NCBI GenBank assembly: GCA_016617855.1
Contig: JAECUM010006730.1
Coordinates: 186,001 to 250,000, forward strand
From: Megalonaias nervosa
Lineage: Eukaryota; Mollusca; Bivalvia; Unionida; Unionidae
DNA: 64,000 nt
Direction of reading: 5' to 3'
Of this stretch, positions 1-13,696 are shown in pieces. Below the pieces are notes generated by a model that searched no databases, was not told the origin of the DNA, and saw only the letters and a program-made list of their open reading frames with translations. How positions within the stretch are numbered: the first letter of the stretch is position 1; each line of letters begins with the position of its first letter. The translations under genes were made by a program, and so were the position numbers.

Positions 1-1290
1 AGGCAAGGATACATTATTAGGTCTTTAAGTCTGTTCTTACAGTTGAAATAGGTGAGTTTTAAGAGCGCTCTTGAATGAGATCACTGTGTCTTTGTGTCTA
101 AGTGCAGTGGGCAATTCGTTCCATGTTGCTGGGCCCTGGTATGAAAAAGAGCGTTGTCCATATGATTTCATCTTCATGGTGGGAATAATGAGAATACGAG
201 TGTCAGAAGAGGAGCGTAAGCATCTTGCAGGTGTGTACACATGGGTGAAGTCAGATAGGTATGTTGGACTGGAACCCGTCAGTGAAATGTAGCACAGAGA
301 ACAAATTTTGTGTTTAATTCTGGATTGTATGGATAGCCAGTGTAGGGTACAGAGCAGGGGAGAGGCGTGCTCTGATCGTGGTACTCTAAGGATGATCCGA
401 GCAGCTGTATTTTGAACTTTTTGAAGTTTCTGAAGTAGATATTGAGACGAACCAGACAGAATTGAGTTACAATAGTCCAGTCTTGAAAGTACTAAGGAAC
501 ACACAAGTGTTTTAGTGGCATCAACTGAAAGATACTTGCGAATGGAGCTGATTCGTCTCAGCTCAAGATATGCAACCTTGCATATGTTCATGACATGTTG
601 GTGCAACGAGAGAGTACTGTCGAGAGTGACACCGAGGTTTCGTACTGACTGTGTGAATTTAATGTTGGTGTTGCTGATATTTATTGTCTGGGGTAAAGGA
701 TGTGAATGAGAAAGTCTTTGTGTTGTAATCAGGATGGCTTCAGTTTTATCATCATTTATCTGCAGCTTGTTACATGTCATCCATGATTTCACATCGGAAA
801 TGCACCTCTCTACGCCTTGGATGGTAGCTTCAACTTCAGCTGGATGGCTAGATTTGTATATTTGGGTGTCATCAGCATACAATTGGTGAGACACTGGATG
901 ACGATCTATGACACTTGAGAGTGGCTGAGTGTATAGAATGAAGAGAACAGGTCCAAGAACAGACCCCTGTGGAACACCACAGCATAGATCAACTGGGCTG
1001 GAGTGTTTTCCATTTGCAGACACAATTTGTGTCCTGTTGACCAAGTAGGACTTGAACCATAGTAAGGCTGTATCATGAATGCCAAATACATGCTGGAGGC
1101 GGTGAAGTAATATATCATGGTCTATAGTGTCAAATGCTGCAGACAAGTCAAGGAGAGTGAGGACTGTAATCTTTCCGCCATCCAAAGCAGAGAGAAGGTC
1201 ATTGACTTCTTTCAGAAGAGTAGTTTCAGTACTGTGGCAAGGGCGATATGCAGACTATACATTGCTAAAAAGATTGTTATATTTATTAAA
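1..1290 (-). mobile_element. CR1/L2-like LINE, 5' part decayed or missing
   Basis: This is a non-LTR retrotransposon on the minus strand. Its reverse-transcriptase ORF ends at 37, and the rest of its 3' end lies beyond the left edge. The reading frame upstream of 1254 still shows LINE-like codons to roughly 1285. A TAG at 1255-1257 interrupts it, at a place where related elements usually have a CAG codon before the SAYR motif. Beyond about 1290 the similarity is lost, as expected for a 5'-truncated LINE copy. The clade (CR1/L2/Nimb-like) is inferred from motif style only. Confidence 0.85.
37..1254 (-). CDS. LINE reverse transcriptase (partial)
   Basis: The frame is open for about 405 codons with no ATG at its start, so it is the C-terminal part of a LINE ORF2. 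Seen directly, in order: the SAYR..HSTET block at the open end, the DLSAAFDT motif with the first catalytic aspartate, the VPQGSVLGP block (RT motif B), and YADD at about 868-879 (the catalytic aspartate pair). A C-terminal region ends in a SFKSALKTHLF-type tail typical of CR1/L2-like elements. The endonuclease domain and ORF1 are absent. Apart from the TAG at its upstream border the frame is intact, so the copy is either fairly young or was recently truncated. It is a selfish element and not a host gene. Confidence 0.9.
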   Translation of the reverse strand, partial: SAYRPCHSTETTLLKEVNDLLSALDGGKITVLTLLDLSAAFDTIDHDILLHRLQHVFGIHDTALLWFKSYLVNRTQIVSANGKHSSPVDLCCGVPQGSVLGPVLFILYTQPLSSVIDRHPVSHQLYADDTQIYKSSHPAEVEATIQGVERCISDVKSWMTCNKLQINDDKTEAILITTQRLSHSHPLPQTINISNTNIKFTQSVRNLGVTLDSTLSLHQHVMNICKVAYLELRRISSIRKYLSVDATKTLVCSLVLSRLDYCNSILSGSSQYLLQKLQKVQNTAARIILRVPRSEHASPLLCTLHWLSIQSRIKHKICSLCYISLTGSSPTYLSDFTHVYTPARCLRSSSDTRILIIPTMKMKSYGQRSFSYQGPATWNELPTALRHKDTVISFKSALKTHLFQL

Positions 1291-1546
1291 AATTATTCTT
1301 GTGCTTCGAAATGTAATAAAAACATTTAAAAACTGTTTTTTGTCATGTTTATGTAGTCAAAATAGGACCAGTATAATATGGTATTATCTAAGTCCCTGCA
1401 TCATGGCGTAAAATGGCTCCTATGGCTGAAAAGTGACTCCAAATTGTTAAAGTTGGTGAATTTCATGGTGCAAGGAAAAATGTTTCCAAGGGAGACCCTG
1501 GGATATACAACATTTAATGTTGCAACATCCACAACTTTCACCAATG

Positions 1547-1548
<2 letters not shown>

Positions 1549-1627
<79 letters not shown>
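1549..1627. repeat. (AT)n microsatellite
   Basis: About 39 uninterrupted AT dinucleotides. Confidence 0.98.
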
Positions 1628-1628
<1 letters not shown>

Positions 1629-1759
1629 TGTAATGTTAAATTAGTGGAAAACATGATGTACAATATGAATAGATGAATGAAGAATTTCTATTTTATTATA
1701 AGTAAATTCTGAAAAGGCAATTGTGGTTTAAACAAATTGTTATTTCAGATCAAGAACAC

Positions 1760-2614
1760 TGTTATGCATATTTAATTTGTTTTGGTTGTTGGTTTTTCAC
1801 CTTGATAATGTTATGTACATCTTTATTTTGTGATTGACCTTTGTACTTAGATCAAGTTAATGATCTACCTGACTAGTTACAATTATAAATTATTTCGTAA
1901 ACAGTATAACACATAACTAATATATCTCTGTGATTATAGATTAAATATTCAAATCATTATTATTGGAGGTAGACATGTTTATTTTAATCTGAGTCTAGGA
2001 CATTAGTTTTTCACTTGTAAATTCCAAATCTTGTTGACAACTTTGAATGTATTAGAAAGGAAACTTACCTGCATCCTGGCTGTATGATTGCATCTTTTAT
2101 TTTTTTATGTCAGTGTTGTTTACTTGAAAAATTGCTCATTCCTACCTTAACTTCTATAGTGGAATTAGTCTTATTGTTTTGTTTAGCTTTTAGTTTGGGT
2201 GTATTTAATTATTTAAATTATTCACTGGAATTACAAAGTGCTCTTTTATACTTCTTGGACTAAATCATTAATTTGGAATTATAGTGAACTCAGTCAAGGA
2301 CATTTTGGATTATATTATTGTGATACATCAAAAGACTTTTAACACATTGCCACATTCCAGACCAGTAGGTACATGAGCACATTTGATATTGGAATTTATT
2401 TGGAACACCACTGGAATTCAATAGGAACTTAATACATCTGGACTTGGGATAGAACTTTTAGGACTATTTGGGATTTAATTCACAATACTGTTAGTTCATT
2501 ATAAATGTGCACTTTGTATTCTGGGGAAATAAATTGTTTGTTGAATTTTTAAAAAAAATACTTACTGGCTTTAGCTCTTTTCTGTTAATTAGTTTAATAC
2601 CATAGAGTTATAAC
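1760..2614 (+). mobile_element. LTR-like repeat, copy A
   Basis: This stretch of about 855 bp aligns by eye along its length with 41231-42045 and with the reverse complement of 59389-60314. It starts TGTTATG and ends near TTATAAC, an imperfect version of the TGTTA...TAACA ends of the other copies. An AATAAA in the context GGGGAAATAAATTGTTTG (about 2523-2540) sits 70-90 bp before the 3' end, as a poly(A) signal does in an LTR. No retroviral-type coding sequence flanks it, so it is probably a solo LTR. The superfamily is not determined. Confidence 0.65.
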
Positions 2615-4028
2615 CACTGCAATGAATATACTATATTACTTTTAAGAGTAACATATAATTTCAAAATGTGTATGACTCATCATTTTGGTGTTTAACGCAA
2701 AAGGAAGATGGCACATAAAGGCTTCAAAAGTACCTGAAACAAAGAAAACATGAACGATGTTTCAGTGCTCAAAGATATTTTTTTTTTAACACTGGCCTCG
2801 GGCTGGTGACTAAAAAAAATCACAAGCCCAGACTCAAATTCCACAAGCATAGACTCCAATTTCCATATGCCCAAAATTGCCCCTTTTTTAATATTATTTG
2901 TCACAAAATGTTGTGATTGCTACACTAAAGTATGAAATGATAAAAACAAAATCATATTAAATTAACTTGAGTCGTTATTTGGCTCTAAAAAAATTTTCAT
3001 GTAATGTTTTCCTTCAGGTCCCGAGGTCAGCTGACAATTGCTGTAACAGTGTTCTCCTTATGAAGTCGATCGACAGTGTTTATGCTCATTGGCATCTGAA
3101 GCATGATTTATAGTTTCTGTTTATACTTTTGTTGTTCATAGGTGCCACTTTGTTTGACCAGTGTTTCATTACACTTGAGTAAGCATGTGCAAGGGAAGGC
3201 TGAATTATTTTTCATAAAACTTTTAACTTGAAACACTTTGAATAACGCAATAGCAGTTAAAGAAGACCATAACAAATACTTACTCAAGTGGTTTTGCTGA
3301 AATCATTTTTAGCCAGGATATCCTTTTTATCTCAACTTCACCAAAGGAGGGTTGATTTTTTTGTCAACTCAGAAGACAACATGACCACATTTGATCCCTT
3401 TATTACTTATACCTCTAAAAACATCTGTCATTTGGCCTGAACTCACCAGATTGCAACAATAAAGTAATCAATCAACAGCTTGTGTATGCATTCTAACCTT
3501 AGTAAATTATGTGGCCATGCATCATTGCACTGGTTGCAACAATTACTGAACAGTTTCAGTATCCACTTTACTGGTTCTGGTTGTTTCCAGAACATCAATA
3601 TCCAAAACAATATTTTAGTATGATGTGTAAGCAATAGTTACACTAACCTAGGCAATCAGTTCCCCATCTGTGAATCATGTACTTTGCTTTGACACAAAGT
3701 TTGTAGCTTTTAACGGAAGTAGGATAAGTAGATGATCTTCATAAAGGTAACGGGTGTACATGTGGATAAATATTAAACATTTACTAGTCTTTCAACATGA
3801 TCCATCTTGAAAATAAATTTTCATCAGCGCAACAAAATTTCTCAGCAAATTTGATTTTTTTCTGACAAGCCCAATGTCCTTCATAACTTTTCTATTCTCT
3901 GTACACTATTTCACGAAACTAAACTTATCATATGGTTGTTTTTTTTCCCAAAGGTCTTAGAAAGTGTAAGTGATACCAAATGTATGAAATAATTATTAGA
4001 TTTAATATTTTTCAATTATACATACGAC

Positions 4029-4029
<1 letters not shown>
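2615..4029. other. No gene recognised
   Basis: AT-rich noncoding sequence with only short random ORFs. I see no splice-bounded exon, RNA gene or repeat pair here. Confidence 0.5.

Positions 4030-4101
<72 letters not shown>
4030..4101. repeat. (TA)n microsatellite
   Basis: About 35 perfect TA units. Confidence 0.98.
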
Positions 4102-4102
<1 letters not shown>

Positions 4103-4457
4103 GTTTAGACTAATTCGTTGATCGTCGATCTGCAGAGAATAGTCAGATTTATCAGTTACCATAAATACATGAATAATTATATACATTTCTTCATTTTATC
4201 ATTGTTTTGAAATATTTAATTACTATTTGGGTTTAATACCCTAAATTTATTGTCATCTCCAGATTCCCCCCCAATTGCAAAAGTTCTCGCTTGCATCCAG
4301 TATCAGTCACTCTTGAGAATGGCAAAATCGCTTCCACATAATCATGATGCACGAAAATTTGACATCATACTTTGAGCGGGATTTTGTTGCTCGATGTCTT
4401 AAGGTCGGTTTTCACATGACTGGCTCATGTATAAATTTAAAATGAAAAAAGTTATAC

Positions 4458-4540
4458 CTCATGGAGGCTTGAACTGCTGACTTCAGATTAAGAGAGATGC
4501 GCACTTTACCTCTAAACCACATGGATTCCTTAAAAGCGTG
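4458..4540 (-). mobile_element. tRNA-like head of a SINE or tRNA relic
   Basis: On the minus strand there is an A-box-like stretch, TGGTTTAGAGGTAAAGTG. About 35 bp later comes a B-box-like stretch, CAGTTCAAGCCTCC, at tRNA-like spacing. The B box departs from GGTTCGANTCC, and no clean acceptor stem is visible. It is more likely the RNA polymerase III promoter of an old tRNA-derived SINE than a working tRNA gene. Confidence 0.4.
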
Positions 4541-6639
4541 ACAGGCAAATTATTTTATATAGGTATAGATTGTTGTAGTGTGGGTTCTTTCGGGTAAGAT
4601 AAATTTTGTTGTAAAAAGTCTGTTCTCCCATTTAAAATCTATTGGATCAAATTCTAAACAGTAAGCTACTCAAAATTGTTAAGTCAAACTAAGGATGGCT
4701 ATTATAAGCCAAAAAACATTTTGTGTTTAATAAGATATTTCAATATGATCAATACGAAGCAATAGACATCACAGGAATGTCTTTTCAGATGGGCCTGTGA
4801 ACAGAAATTATGGCTGAATTATATGATAGATTGTGCTTTATGCCAGTGAGAAGGAGGGATTTCCCCACATCACCCTTGAGGGGTATACACCCACTCCAGG
4901 TCTTTGTCAAAACCCCCCAGCCAGTATCGGAGGTATCAGTTATCTAAATATTAGAGAACAAGAATAAAAACATAACATTAAATAACTGATTTGAACACAG
5001 TAAAACATGAAATATATTTTTTCTTGATCATGCTTGTAAATACAATGACAAATTTTAATCAGACTATTAAGTCAACACCCCCTTAACCTTTCAAACATAC
5101 AATACCCTGAAATTGCAGAAGTTTAGTTTTATTGTGTTGAGAAGTGCAAAAGAAGTGTATCATCTGAAACAGTAACAAGATGGACCATCACTGATCCAAA
5201 ATCCTCAACTACCCATTTAAGGGCTACCCAATATACTCACAAAGAATCTAAATTGCAGGTCTTACTATAGTAAAAGTCACACAGGTCATGTAGGCATTCA
5301 ACAGTGACTATTTCAGTAATGTGCGTCATTTTTTGAATTTGATTCTGCATACCTTTAAGTGGCAAGTATTCACTTCATTTGGATTCTCATACATCCACAT
5401 TCCTTTAGAAGGTCATTATTTAGACATCCCGAGAATTGCATATGACTAAATCAGTGTTAAAGTATGTAGACATTTTTGAATGAAATGAACCTAAAGGTGT
5501 GATCCAGTACAATCCGGATTGAATGTCACACGCTGTGATGTCACAATGAAAGCTATGCATATTGATAAACAAATTCGTACTACCCTATATTGTGAGGATT
5601 CCACTCGACATTCTCTTTTCTTGACCCAAGTTTAGTACATGGCCACCATTGTAAAAGACAATAGAGATTGAGAATTTTTGTCTGGAAGTTTCTTGATGAC
5701 AGTTAAGATGCAAAGCATTCAATAATCGGGATTGAATAGACTTTGGTTTAATAAAATTAATGTTAAATTTTAAAAGAACAATTTATATTTAATGTAAAAT
5801 GAGTAAATGCGCTTATATGATGCATGTGACTTTTACTATAAATACCACAAAGTTACGCAAAGTCAAAGTCAGTCAAATTCTGTTTACATTTGTTTTATTT
5901 GTACATATTTGTATATGTTGTACTGTATTACGGTAACTTTATAACACAGATAGCATAAATAAATTTGTCATATTAGAATTTTAAAACAAATTATACAGAA
6001 TGAATATTTTTTATTAAATCTTGGGATTTTAGAAAATGTTATGTGGTTATGGATTTGCAAACATATAGAATTAACCACAGTACAGATTACAAATTCAAGA
6101 AGGCTGAAATAAAGAAATAAAATTAATTTTAATTGATTTTGGGTTGTTACCAACGTGATTTAGAGTGCCACTTGAGACACGTGTTGTGTAAATATTGATT
6201 AGAGTAATGACATCCACCTGAATTAACAGTCACACCTGTTTGAATCAACACATGTCTGTCTAAATTAATCGATTGGATTTTATAGGATTACAGAACTGAT
6301 TTTAGAGGCAAAAATCTCTGTATCCAAGATAAGATCACACATAGCATGTTTGATCTTTTGTTTTTATAACATGTATAACAGATTGTTTGCAACAGTTAAT
6401 CTGTAACATTTACTGCAGTTTGGCCCCATACATACAAAAGTTATTAATAAAATGTGTATAATTTCAGTTCAATATTTTTGAAAAAGTAAGTACATCATGA
6501 ATATATTATTATTGTGAATGTTAATAAAATATTTAATTGACACACAATTAAAAAGAATACATGCAAAATTAAATGAAATATAATACTTTGTATAATCAGC
6601 AGATTTTGATGGTGCTTTGTAATAATAAATTATTAATAC
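4541..6639. other. No gene recognised
   Basis: AT-rich sequence without convincing coding exons, RNA genes or repeat pairs. Confidence 0.45.
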
Positions 6640-7330
6640 ATCATTTATCACAGTGAATCTGTCATTGTCATATATCTTAAGTTTATTATATTACATTGGC
6701 ATACTATGTTCAAATAAGTACTTATATTAAACTTGTGTAGTTTATATTACTTTCATAATATCATATGTATCTCAATAAGATTATCATTATGTGAAATTAA
6801 ATCTGGCTTTGTCACATTGAATCAATCTTTGATATACAACATCTGGTTTGCTGTTCTTTGTCAAGCTCTATTTGCCTTTGTCCCATTAAATATTTGTATT
6901 AAACTTATGTGATATATTACTTTCACAATATTTTGTGCCTCTCAGTAAGACAATTATTATATAAAATTACTAAATCTGGCTTTGTACCAATGAGTCTGTC
7001 TTTGTCATATGCTATCTGTGTTATATAACTTGGTCATACTCTAGCTGCCATTGTTCTATTAAATATTTATATTAAACTTGTGCAGTATATTATTTTAATA
7101 ATTTTATTATATGTCTCAATGAGATAATTATTTTGTACTTGTACAATTTTTGAATTTCACTTTGTCACATTGAGTCTGACGCTATCATAAGCAATCTGTT
7201 TTATGACTTAGTCATATTCTATGGGCCTTTGTTCTCTAAAATATTTATACCATTCTTTTGTAGTACAAAAATGTCATAATATTGTTGTGTTTATCTCAGT
7301 AATATAATTATTTTGTTAAATAGTTCATTA
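6640..7330. repeat. Degenerate satellite-like array, about 174-bp monomer, about 4 copies
   Basis: Landmark phrases recur at regular distances. The ATTAAACTTGTGTAG-type block is near 6727, 6897, 7071 and (diverged) 7247. The CACATTGAATC-type block is near 6650, 6815, 6985 and 7160. The period is about 170-176 bp and the copies differ by roughly 20-30 percent by eye. Confidence 0.7.
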
Positions 7331-7670
7331 ATGAACATTTATTAACAATTGTCTGCATATATATTGTCACAGTGCAAAATAAAGGGATACAACTAAGGGT
7401 GTGTATGTACCATTCTTACATTCAAACAACATTAAATATGCTTTTCTCTTATTTTAATTACAGTATTGCCAAAATAAAGTTTACTATAATAGATAAAAAT
7501 ATATACAAATAAAAATAAACAGATTTTGAAATTTGCGGTGTTTAGTACATGTACATGAACATGTAACTAAAACTCCAAATGTTGATGTTAGCTTTATATA
7601 TTTTATACGAATAAATTCACTAGGGGTCTGATTTAAAAATTCTATGGCATCACTTTAAATTAACAGAAAA

Positions 7671-8013
7671 TGGAAATCAAGAACAATATGGACTTTTTCT
7701 ATCAAACACTAGGAAAAAATGGTGAAATAACATCATTTGAATTGAAATGCATCCACAAACATCCAAAAATCAATGATGGTGTGGACCATTTTATAATTTT
7801 TACAATTATTATAGTACATTGAAATAAAATAACCCGTGAAGCAGAAAGAGAGAGAAAATGGAAAACAACAACATGGACATTTTGTATCAAAAACCATGAA
7901 AGAGTGATGAAATAACATCTTTTTAATTTAAAAACATCCACACAAATCCAAATATCTATGATATTTTGGAGCATTTTATACTTTTTATGATTATTAGAAT
8001 ATATTGGAGTAAA
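7671..8013. repeat. Tandem duplication, period about 188 bp
   Basis: Two diverged copies, about 7671-7829 and 7859-8013. They share the order GGAAA.CAA..ACA.TGGACTTTTT, GTGAAATAACATC, ACATCCACA and GGA.CATTTTATA.TTTTT. Confidence 0.65.
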
Positions 8014-10156
8014 AGACGTGCTGCTATTCAGACGACTGCCGTGTACCTAGAAGAAAGACTATTCGTCCTTATGCTGTCTGTATAATATTCATTTAATTTA
8101 CGTACATCTGTTCATATTGCTTCATTGTATCTGATCTGAGAAATATACTCATATTTTGCAACTGAATACCATTAATTCCATATTTGCAAGTCATCATTGC
8201 AGACAAAGCTGTGAAACACAGCTCACAACCCTTGTGGATGAGCTAGTCAAATACTTAGTCCTATAATGTAAGACATCAACCCTGATATTTATGTTTTCTA
8301 GGGTCACAGTTTTAACTGCCTAAACAATGGCACTGTGTAGCATGTTCTGAGGTCAACTAACATTGGAACAAGAAGTCAAATTTTCAGGAATCTCTCACAC
8401 AATTGGCAGTCAGTGTCGACGCTTTTCTACAAATTAAGTCATATATTGCTTTAGACGGACTTCACTTAATCAGAAAGGAAGGAAAAAACACAAATATAGT
8501 ATACAGACTGTGACATTCACTGCTGAAACTTGAAATATATTTCACTAGAGATATATAATATCATATCAGTGACTACCTTTGGTACATTGATACACTTGCA
8601 TAATGTGTGTGTGCTACGATTCACCATTTATCATACTTGTCGAATCAAGTACGACAATTGATGTCATTAGATGAATTGTGCTTGAAAGAGTAGTTAATAA
8701 TTTGCATAAAAATCACTTAAAGTTTATTTTGATGAGCATTTTTATTGAACCAAGTTTAAATCATAATTTGTGCATACGTGGATATATACACAGAAAACAT
8801 GAAAATACATGCATATTTTGATATGTATTTCAGTTTTTGAGCATATTTGTATGCTTCTAGTAACTGGGTGCTGTCAGTTGCTTACATTTATGTTCTGCAT
8901 TGCTTTGTGTACATTTGCACAGTAAATATTGAGTAACATAATTCTTTCTTAATTAAAGATAAAGCATACACTTACAACTTGTAACAAAAAGTGTAGATTG
9001 CGATTCAATTCTGGATCTTTTATATTACCAGACTGACATATTTTCACTCACCTGCAGTAATTGAATTTCCGGAAGATGGTATTCTTTGCTTATGTTATCT
9101 ATGTCTATTGAGGAAAAATTCTGAACTGTTATATTAAAATTGAATTAACAAAAGAAAAAGGTAAGTTGTGTGCTTATATGTTTGTATGATAGGGTTTAAC
9201 AGATTGTCAGCACGATACTGCTATTAGGTGCCAATTAAAGTTAAGTCTTAACAATGTTAAGATAAAGAATTTCAAAAAGTAAATATCACACTTTGTCAAG
9301 ACTGGCAAAACTAATCTTGTACACATCATAGGTCAAATGTTTTGTTCATTTAAGCTTATAATGTTTTACATGACAAACATAAAATGATGTCATAGGGCAC
9401 CAATGTAAGGTTCCATTCCATTGCCTTTCTGTGCATGGTGTGACTGTTAGATTCAGAATCGCAAATTAGGGTAAAATACAATCTGTAATTTTCCAGTACA
9501 GTAATTCTTTTTACCTTTTATTTTTATTTTGTCAATAACGCAAAAATGAACGTGTTTGCAAAAGGATAATATCTGGTGCCTATTCTAGAACTTATAATTG
9601 GGAAGGAAAATTCGTCCTCCATTTTAAAACGATGATGTTTCAATAGATAGGCTGGATTAAATGAAGAAATAAGTGTAGGACTTGCCGATATGATTTTCAC
9701 ACACACCGTTGATCTTACTGCCTCTATTTTGTTTGAAATTAGAATCTTGCAGTCACTCTAGAATAGACCCATTATGTTCTAACATATGTCATCATCATTA
9801 GCATGCTCTGTTGTTGTGGACCTCACTTTATGTCACAGTAAATTAATAGGTGCTGTTATCACCCACTCTAGCATAAATAACTTCCTGGCTGGAGCATTGG
9901 ATGAAGAAACTTGAAGCATTTTTCTTTAGAGTTTGGGATTAGGGCATAGGCACATTTTGATGGTTAAAAGAATGATCTTTTGAGAATCAAATTTTTTAGA
10001 GTAAATTGATAAATGGGGAATTTTTCATTTTAGTTGGGACGTATTTATTGGGATTGGGACTTATTTTCAGTGCCTGAGGACCCCTAAAAAGAATTCCAGA
10101 ACTTGCGCATGTACTGTCATTTTCTTTAAATCGTTACATCAGTTACGTGTACAAGT
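8014..10156. other. No gene recognised
   Basis: AT-rich noncoding sequence up to the left end of the DIRS element. No exon, RNA gene or repeat pair could be supported. Confidence 0.45.
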
Positions 10157-10335
10157 GATTTTCTTCTTCGAATGCATTCCACAATCACATTACATTAGCA
10201 ATATTATCCTGCTACCTCTCGAATCCAGCCCTACTAAAAGACAAAAATGATCTTTTATCTCTCTGTTTCAATAGACAAAGGGCAATAACTCTTGCTTATT
10301 ACCTCCCCATTGGCACCGCCAGGTGTCGCTAGTTT
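10157..10335 (+). repeat. DIRS left inverted terminal repeat
   Basis: Its reverse complement matches about 16880-17030. Shared blocks include CCTGCTACCTC, CAGCCCTACTAAAAGACA and CAATAGACAA, followed by AATAACTCTTGC and ATTACCTCCC, with some substitutions. Its outer 37 bp also pair with the first half of the internal complementary region. Confidence 0.85.
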
Positions 10336-11050
10336 TTAGCTTTGCTGCTGTACAGGATAATATCGTCCAGTTTATCCTACGATAATCCAAGCCATTTTTG
10401 TGTTTTAATTGACTCGTCCAATGTTCCTTTTGGATTTGTTGTCAAGCATAGTCATTCTGCAGCAAGTTGTATACATTCTTTTTACAATTTCTGCCAAATT
10501 TGAGTGATTTTGTCACCTTTAGGGACTTTGTCCATTTAAGAATACATCACACATCACTATCATTGACCTCTGCAAGGTCATTATGAGTTACTATGACTTT
10601 GAATTTTTTGATTGCTTAGTTAGAAATGGAGTTGGTTTTAGCGAGTTTTTAACATGCTGTATTGCTAATGTATTTGTTGTTTTTCCCTTTTTTATTTTTT
10701 ATTGAACATAAGTTGTCAGGATTTTACATGTTCCCCTACATCACCACCTGACCAGGTATATGGGGCATTACCGTAAGATTATTTTCCATTCTGAGCTTAC
10801 TCATGTTCATCCACTTAGACACAACACACATGCACACACACATTCACACACAGACACATACAGTTTCAAAATATTGTACAAAAGAACCACTCATTTACAA
10901 ACTCTAATTATTAAACTTATCAGTTCTGTTATTCACTTCGGCAACATATTTTTCCAGCCTTTTGTATGATAAAACAATTTTTATAAGTGAGATTTGGGAT
11001 TTTTAATGCACAATGTGATTTGTATATAACATATTTTGCAAGCAAAATTA
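10336..11050. other. DIRS interior, no gene recognised
   Basis: No coding signal could be read. It includes an imperfect CA-rich patch (10829-10862). Confidence 0.4.
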
Positions 11051-12300
11051 GAAAGTTGACAAGATCATGAAATTTTTTTTTTCCTGTAAAGACATCTTTT
11101 CGTGTAATTTTAAAATTTGGGTTGTAAGTTTGGATTCATTCCACAAATATTTCCAAAAATGTTCAGTAAGTGCTCAGTTTGTTCTGTTCCCTCCTTACAG
11201 CAGGTACATTTATCATTATTACTTAAATTATTCCTTTTCAAAAACTGGTTTGTGGCAATAGTTTTTGTAGACATCTAAAATTAAAGGTAATCAGTTTTGT
11301 GTCTTTTGTACAAAGTTTTGCCAAAACAAGAGTTGGACCATTCATTTACACCAATTGCACACCCTAGCTGGCTGGACCAAGTTTCATATTTGCAATTTGG
11401 CTTTTGTATCTTGGTTTTTATTAGATCTTCATAAATAAATTTATTCTTTGCTCTTAAGAAGCAAAGTTTTGTTGAGTATTACATGAAAAGTATTTCCACT
11501 TTCAAAAAAACTTTGAATTTTCTTTTTCCACTTCACTGATATCTTTGAGATAAGAGCAAAGTACTGGTACTGTATAAAAATTATTAGTTTGTGTTGCTTG
11601 TTTTATTTCATCAAAACTTAATAGAGATCCTTGTGCATTAAAAAAGGTGTTTAATAAGTACAACACCGTTTGTTCTCCATCTTGTGTATGATTTAAAATT
11701 GTCTGTAGTTACTAAATTAAGAATATCTTGAGACAAACATTCCTGAACAGTTGATGGTTCATTTTTCCATTGAGATAAAGCATAAATAACATCGTGCCAA
11801 AAGATAAATTTAATTATTTTAGAGATTTCTTTCAATTTTGTTTTTCCTAATTTTAATAACTATAAACCTCCAAATTTTCCAAATACTTGTTCCAAAACAA
11901 GTTTTTGCCATAAACCATCCTCTTTTAGTATGAGGCACCTAATCCAGGAAAGTTTTATATAACACAAATGAGTGCAAGTGAATCATATTTAATCCCCCTT
12001 CCTTAAAGGAAGCTATAAGAGTATCACTTTTTCCCCTCTCGGTTTTGACACCCCAAAAAAACTTGAAAATAACGTATTCAGTTCATTTTCTAAATGGGGT
12101 GGAGGACTTGGTAGAGCAGCAAAAGGATGAATAAATTTTTGCAAAATCAAGGATTTTATCAAAGTAATTTTTCCAAAAGGGACAAATTCCTTCTGCTTTA
12201 CCAGTTGAACAATTTCTTCACTTCAACTGTGTCAAATAATTAAGTTCAACCATATCTGTTTTTCCCTTCTTATGTAGTTTCAGCATACTAGTCAACTAAA
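11050..12300 (-). mobile_element. Decayed L1-like LINE 3' fragment nested in the DIRS element
   Basis: In minus-strand translation, broken frames read like the C-terminal region of L1/Tx1-type ORF2 proteins. Examples are FWHDVIYALSQW (in the open frame 11638-11835), KSYTRWRTNGV and, further upstream, a GLWQKLVLEQVF stretch. The longest uninterrupted piece is 65 codons, so this is an old fragment. It lies between the DIRS left repeat and the DIRS coding remnants, in the opposite orientation, so it probably inserted into the DIRS copy. Confidence 0.5.
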
Positions 12301-12760
12301 TACTTGAAATGCATTAAGTTCAAAGCATAAGTTTTAATGTGACAATGGCTTTTTCAGTTCCTTCATTGGTAATGGGGAGTATATTTATATTAGCGAGTTA
12401 GTAACTTGATGAATTACTAATTTATGCTTTGCATTCTCTTGTGTCATTTCAGCAGAATGTCATTTAAATGCTGTTTATGCAACTTCAGAGCATGGAAATC
12501 CACCATGACTCTTGTTTTGTTTATGCTAAGTATACACCGTCTGTGATATGCAGTGTCTGTAATATGGAGTCAGAGGAAGTCTGGGCTAGTTAGTCACATA
12601 CTGATTTGCTAATCTATGCTTTGTTCTCTTGTGTCATTTCAGGAGAAATGTTTACAAAATGCATGAAATACATGTTCAGAGCCCTAGTCCATTTGGCACT
12701 GAAGGGAAGGAAAGATGGAATAAGTCAAGGAAGACAAACTATGGTTTGTTATTGGCGACA

Positions 12761-13150
12761 CTGACTCACTGGGGAGTATTCCCCAATTTTAGGCAACCCA
12801 GTGGGCATAGTTCCCTCCCGCATGTCCAAGCATGGTCTTTGTGCCTGTATGTCAGGGCACATTGGGTTCGTATCAGATCAATTGGATCCACCTCCTTATA
12901 CCACTGCAGAGTTATCAGCCGTCCAGCTCTCACTGATGGTCCATCACAAGAGACCTTTTGAGAAGATGGCCCAGCCAACTCCGACTCATTGGGGCATTGT
13001 TCCCAAATTTTAAGCAACCATGCATATCCTTGCATAGTCTGCGGGCCTATCAGTCTGTATGCATGGGGTTTGTACTGGATCCATTGGATCTATTATATAA
13101 TAAAACCGTCCCATTGCCGGCTGTCAGCCATCACTGGCCATCTAGCTATT
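12761..13150 (+). repeat. Tandem duplication inside the DIRS element, period about 220 bp
   Basis: Copy one begins CTGACTCACTGGGG at 12761 and copy two CCGACTCATTGGGG at 12981. Both continue through CCCAA.TTTTA.GCAACC, GGATC..TTGGATC and a TCACTG.CCATC block. The second copy is shorter. Confidence 0.6.
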
Positions 13151-13255
13151 CCAACATCTCGACCTTTTGCTCAATTAGTCCAACCAGATTGACGGTGGAC
13201 TTTCTGTGACAGAGATTTCAGTGAGAAATGTGTCTGTCCAGCCAGACCCTTGGAG

Positions 13256-13264
13256 CAGCTGGTA
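13256..13264 (+). repeat. SINE target-site duplication, left
   Basis: CAGCTGGTA, repeated exactly at 13688-13696 on the other side of the SINE. Confidence 0.75.

Positions 13265-13696
<432 letters not shown>

Noticed and set aside
71..1411. Several plus-strand and secondary minus-strand frames
   Set aside because: They are shadows of the LINE reverse-transcriptase frame on the minus strand.
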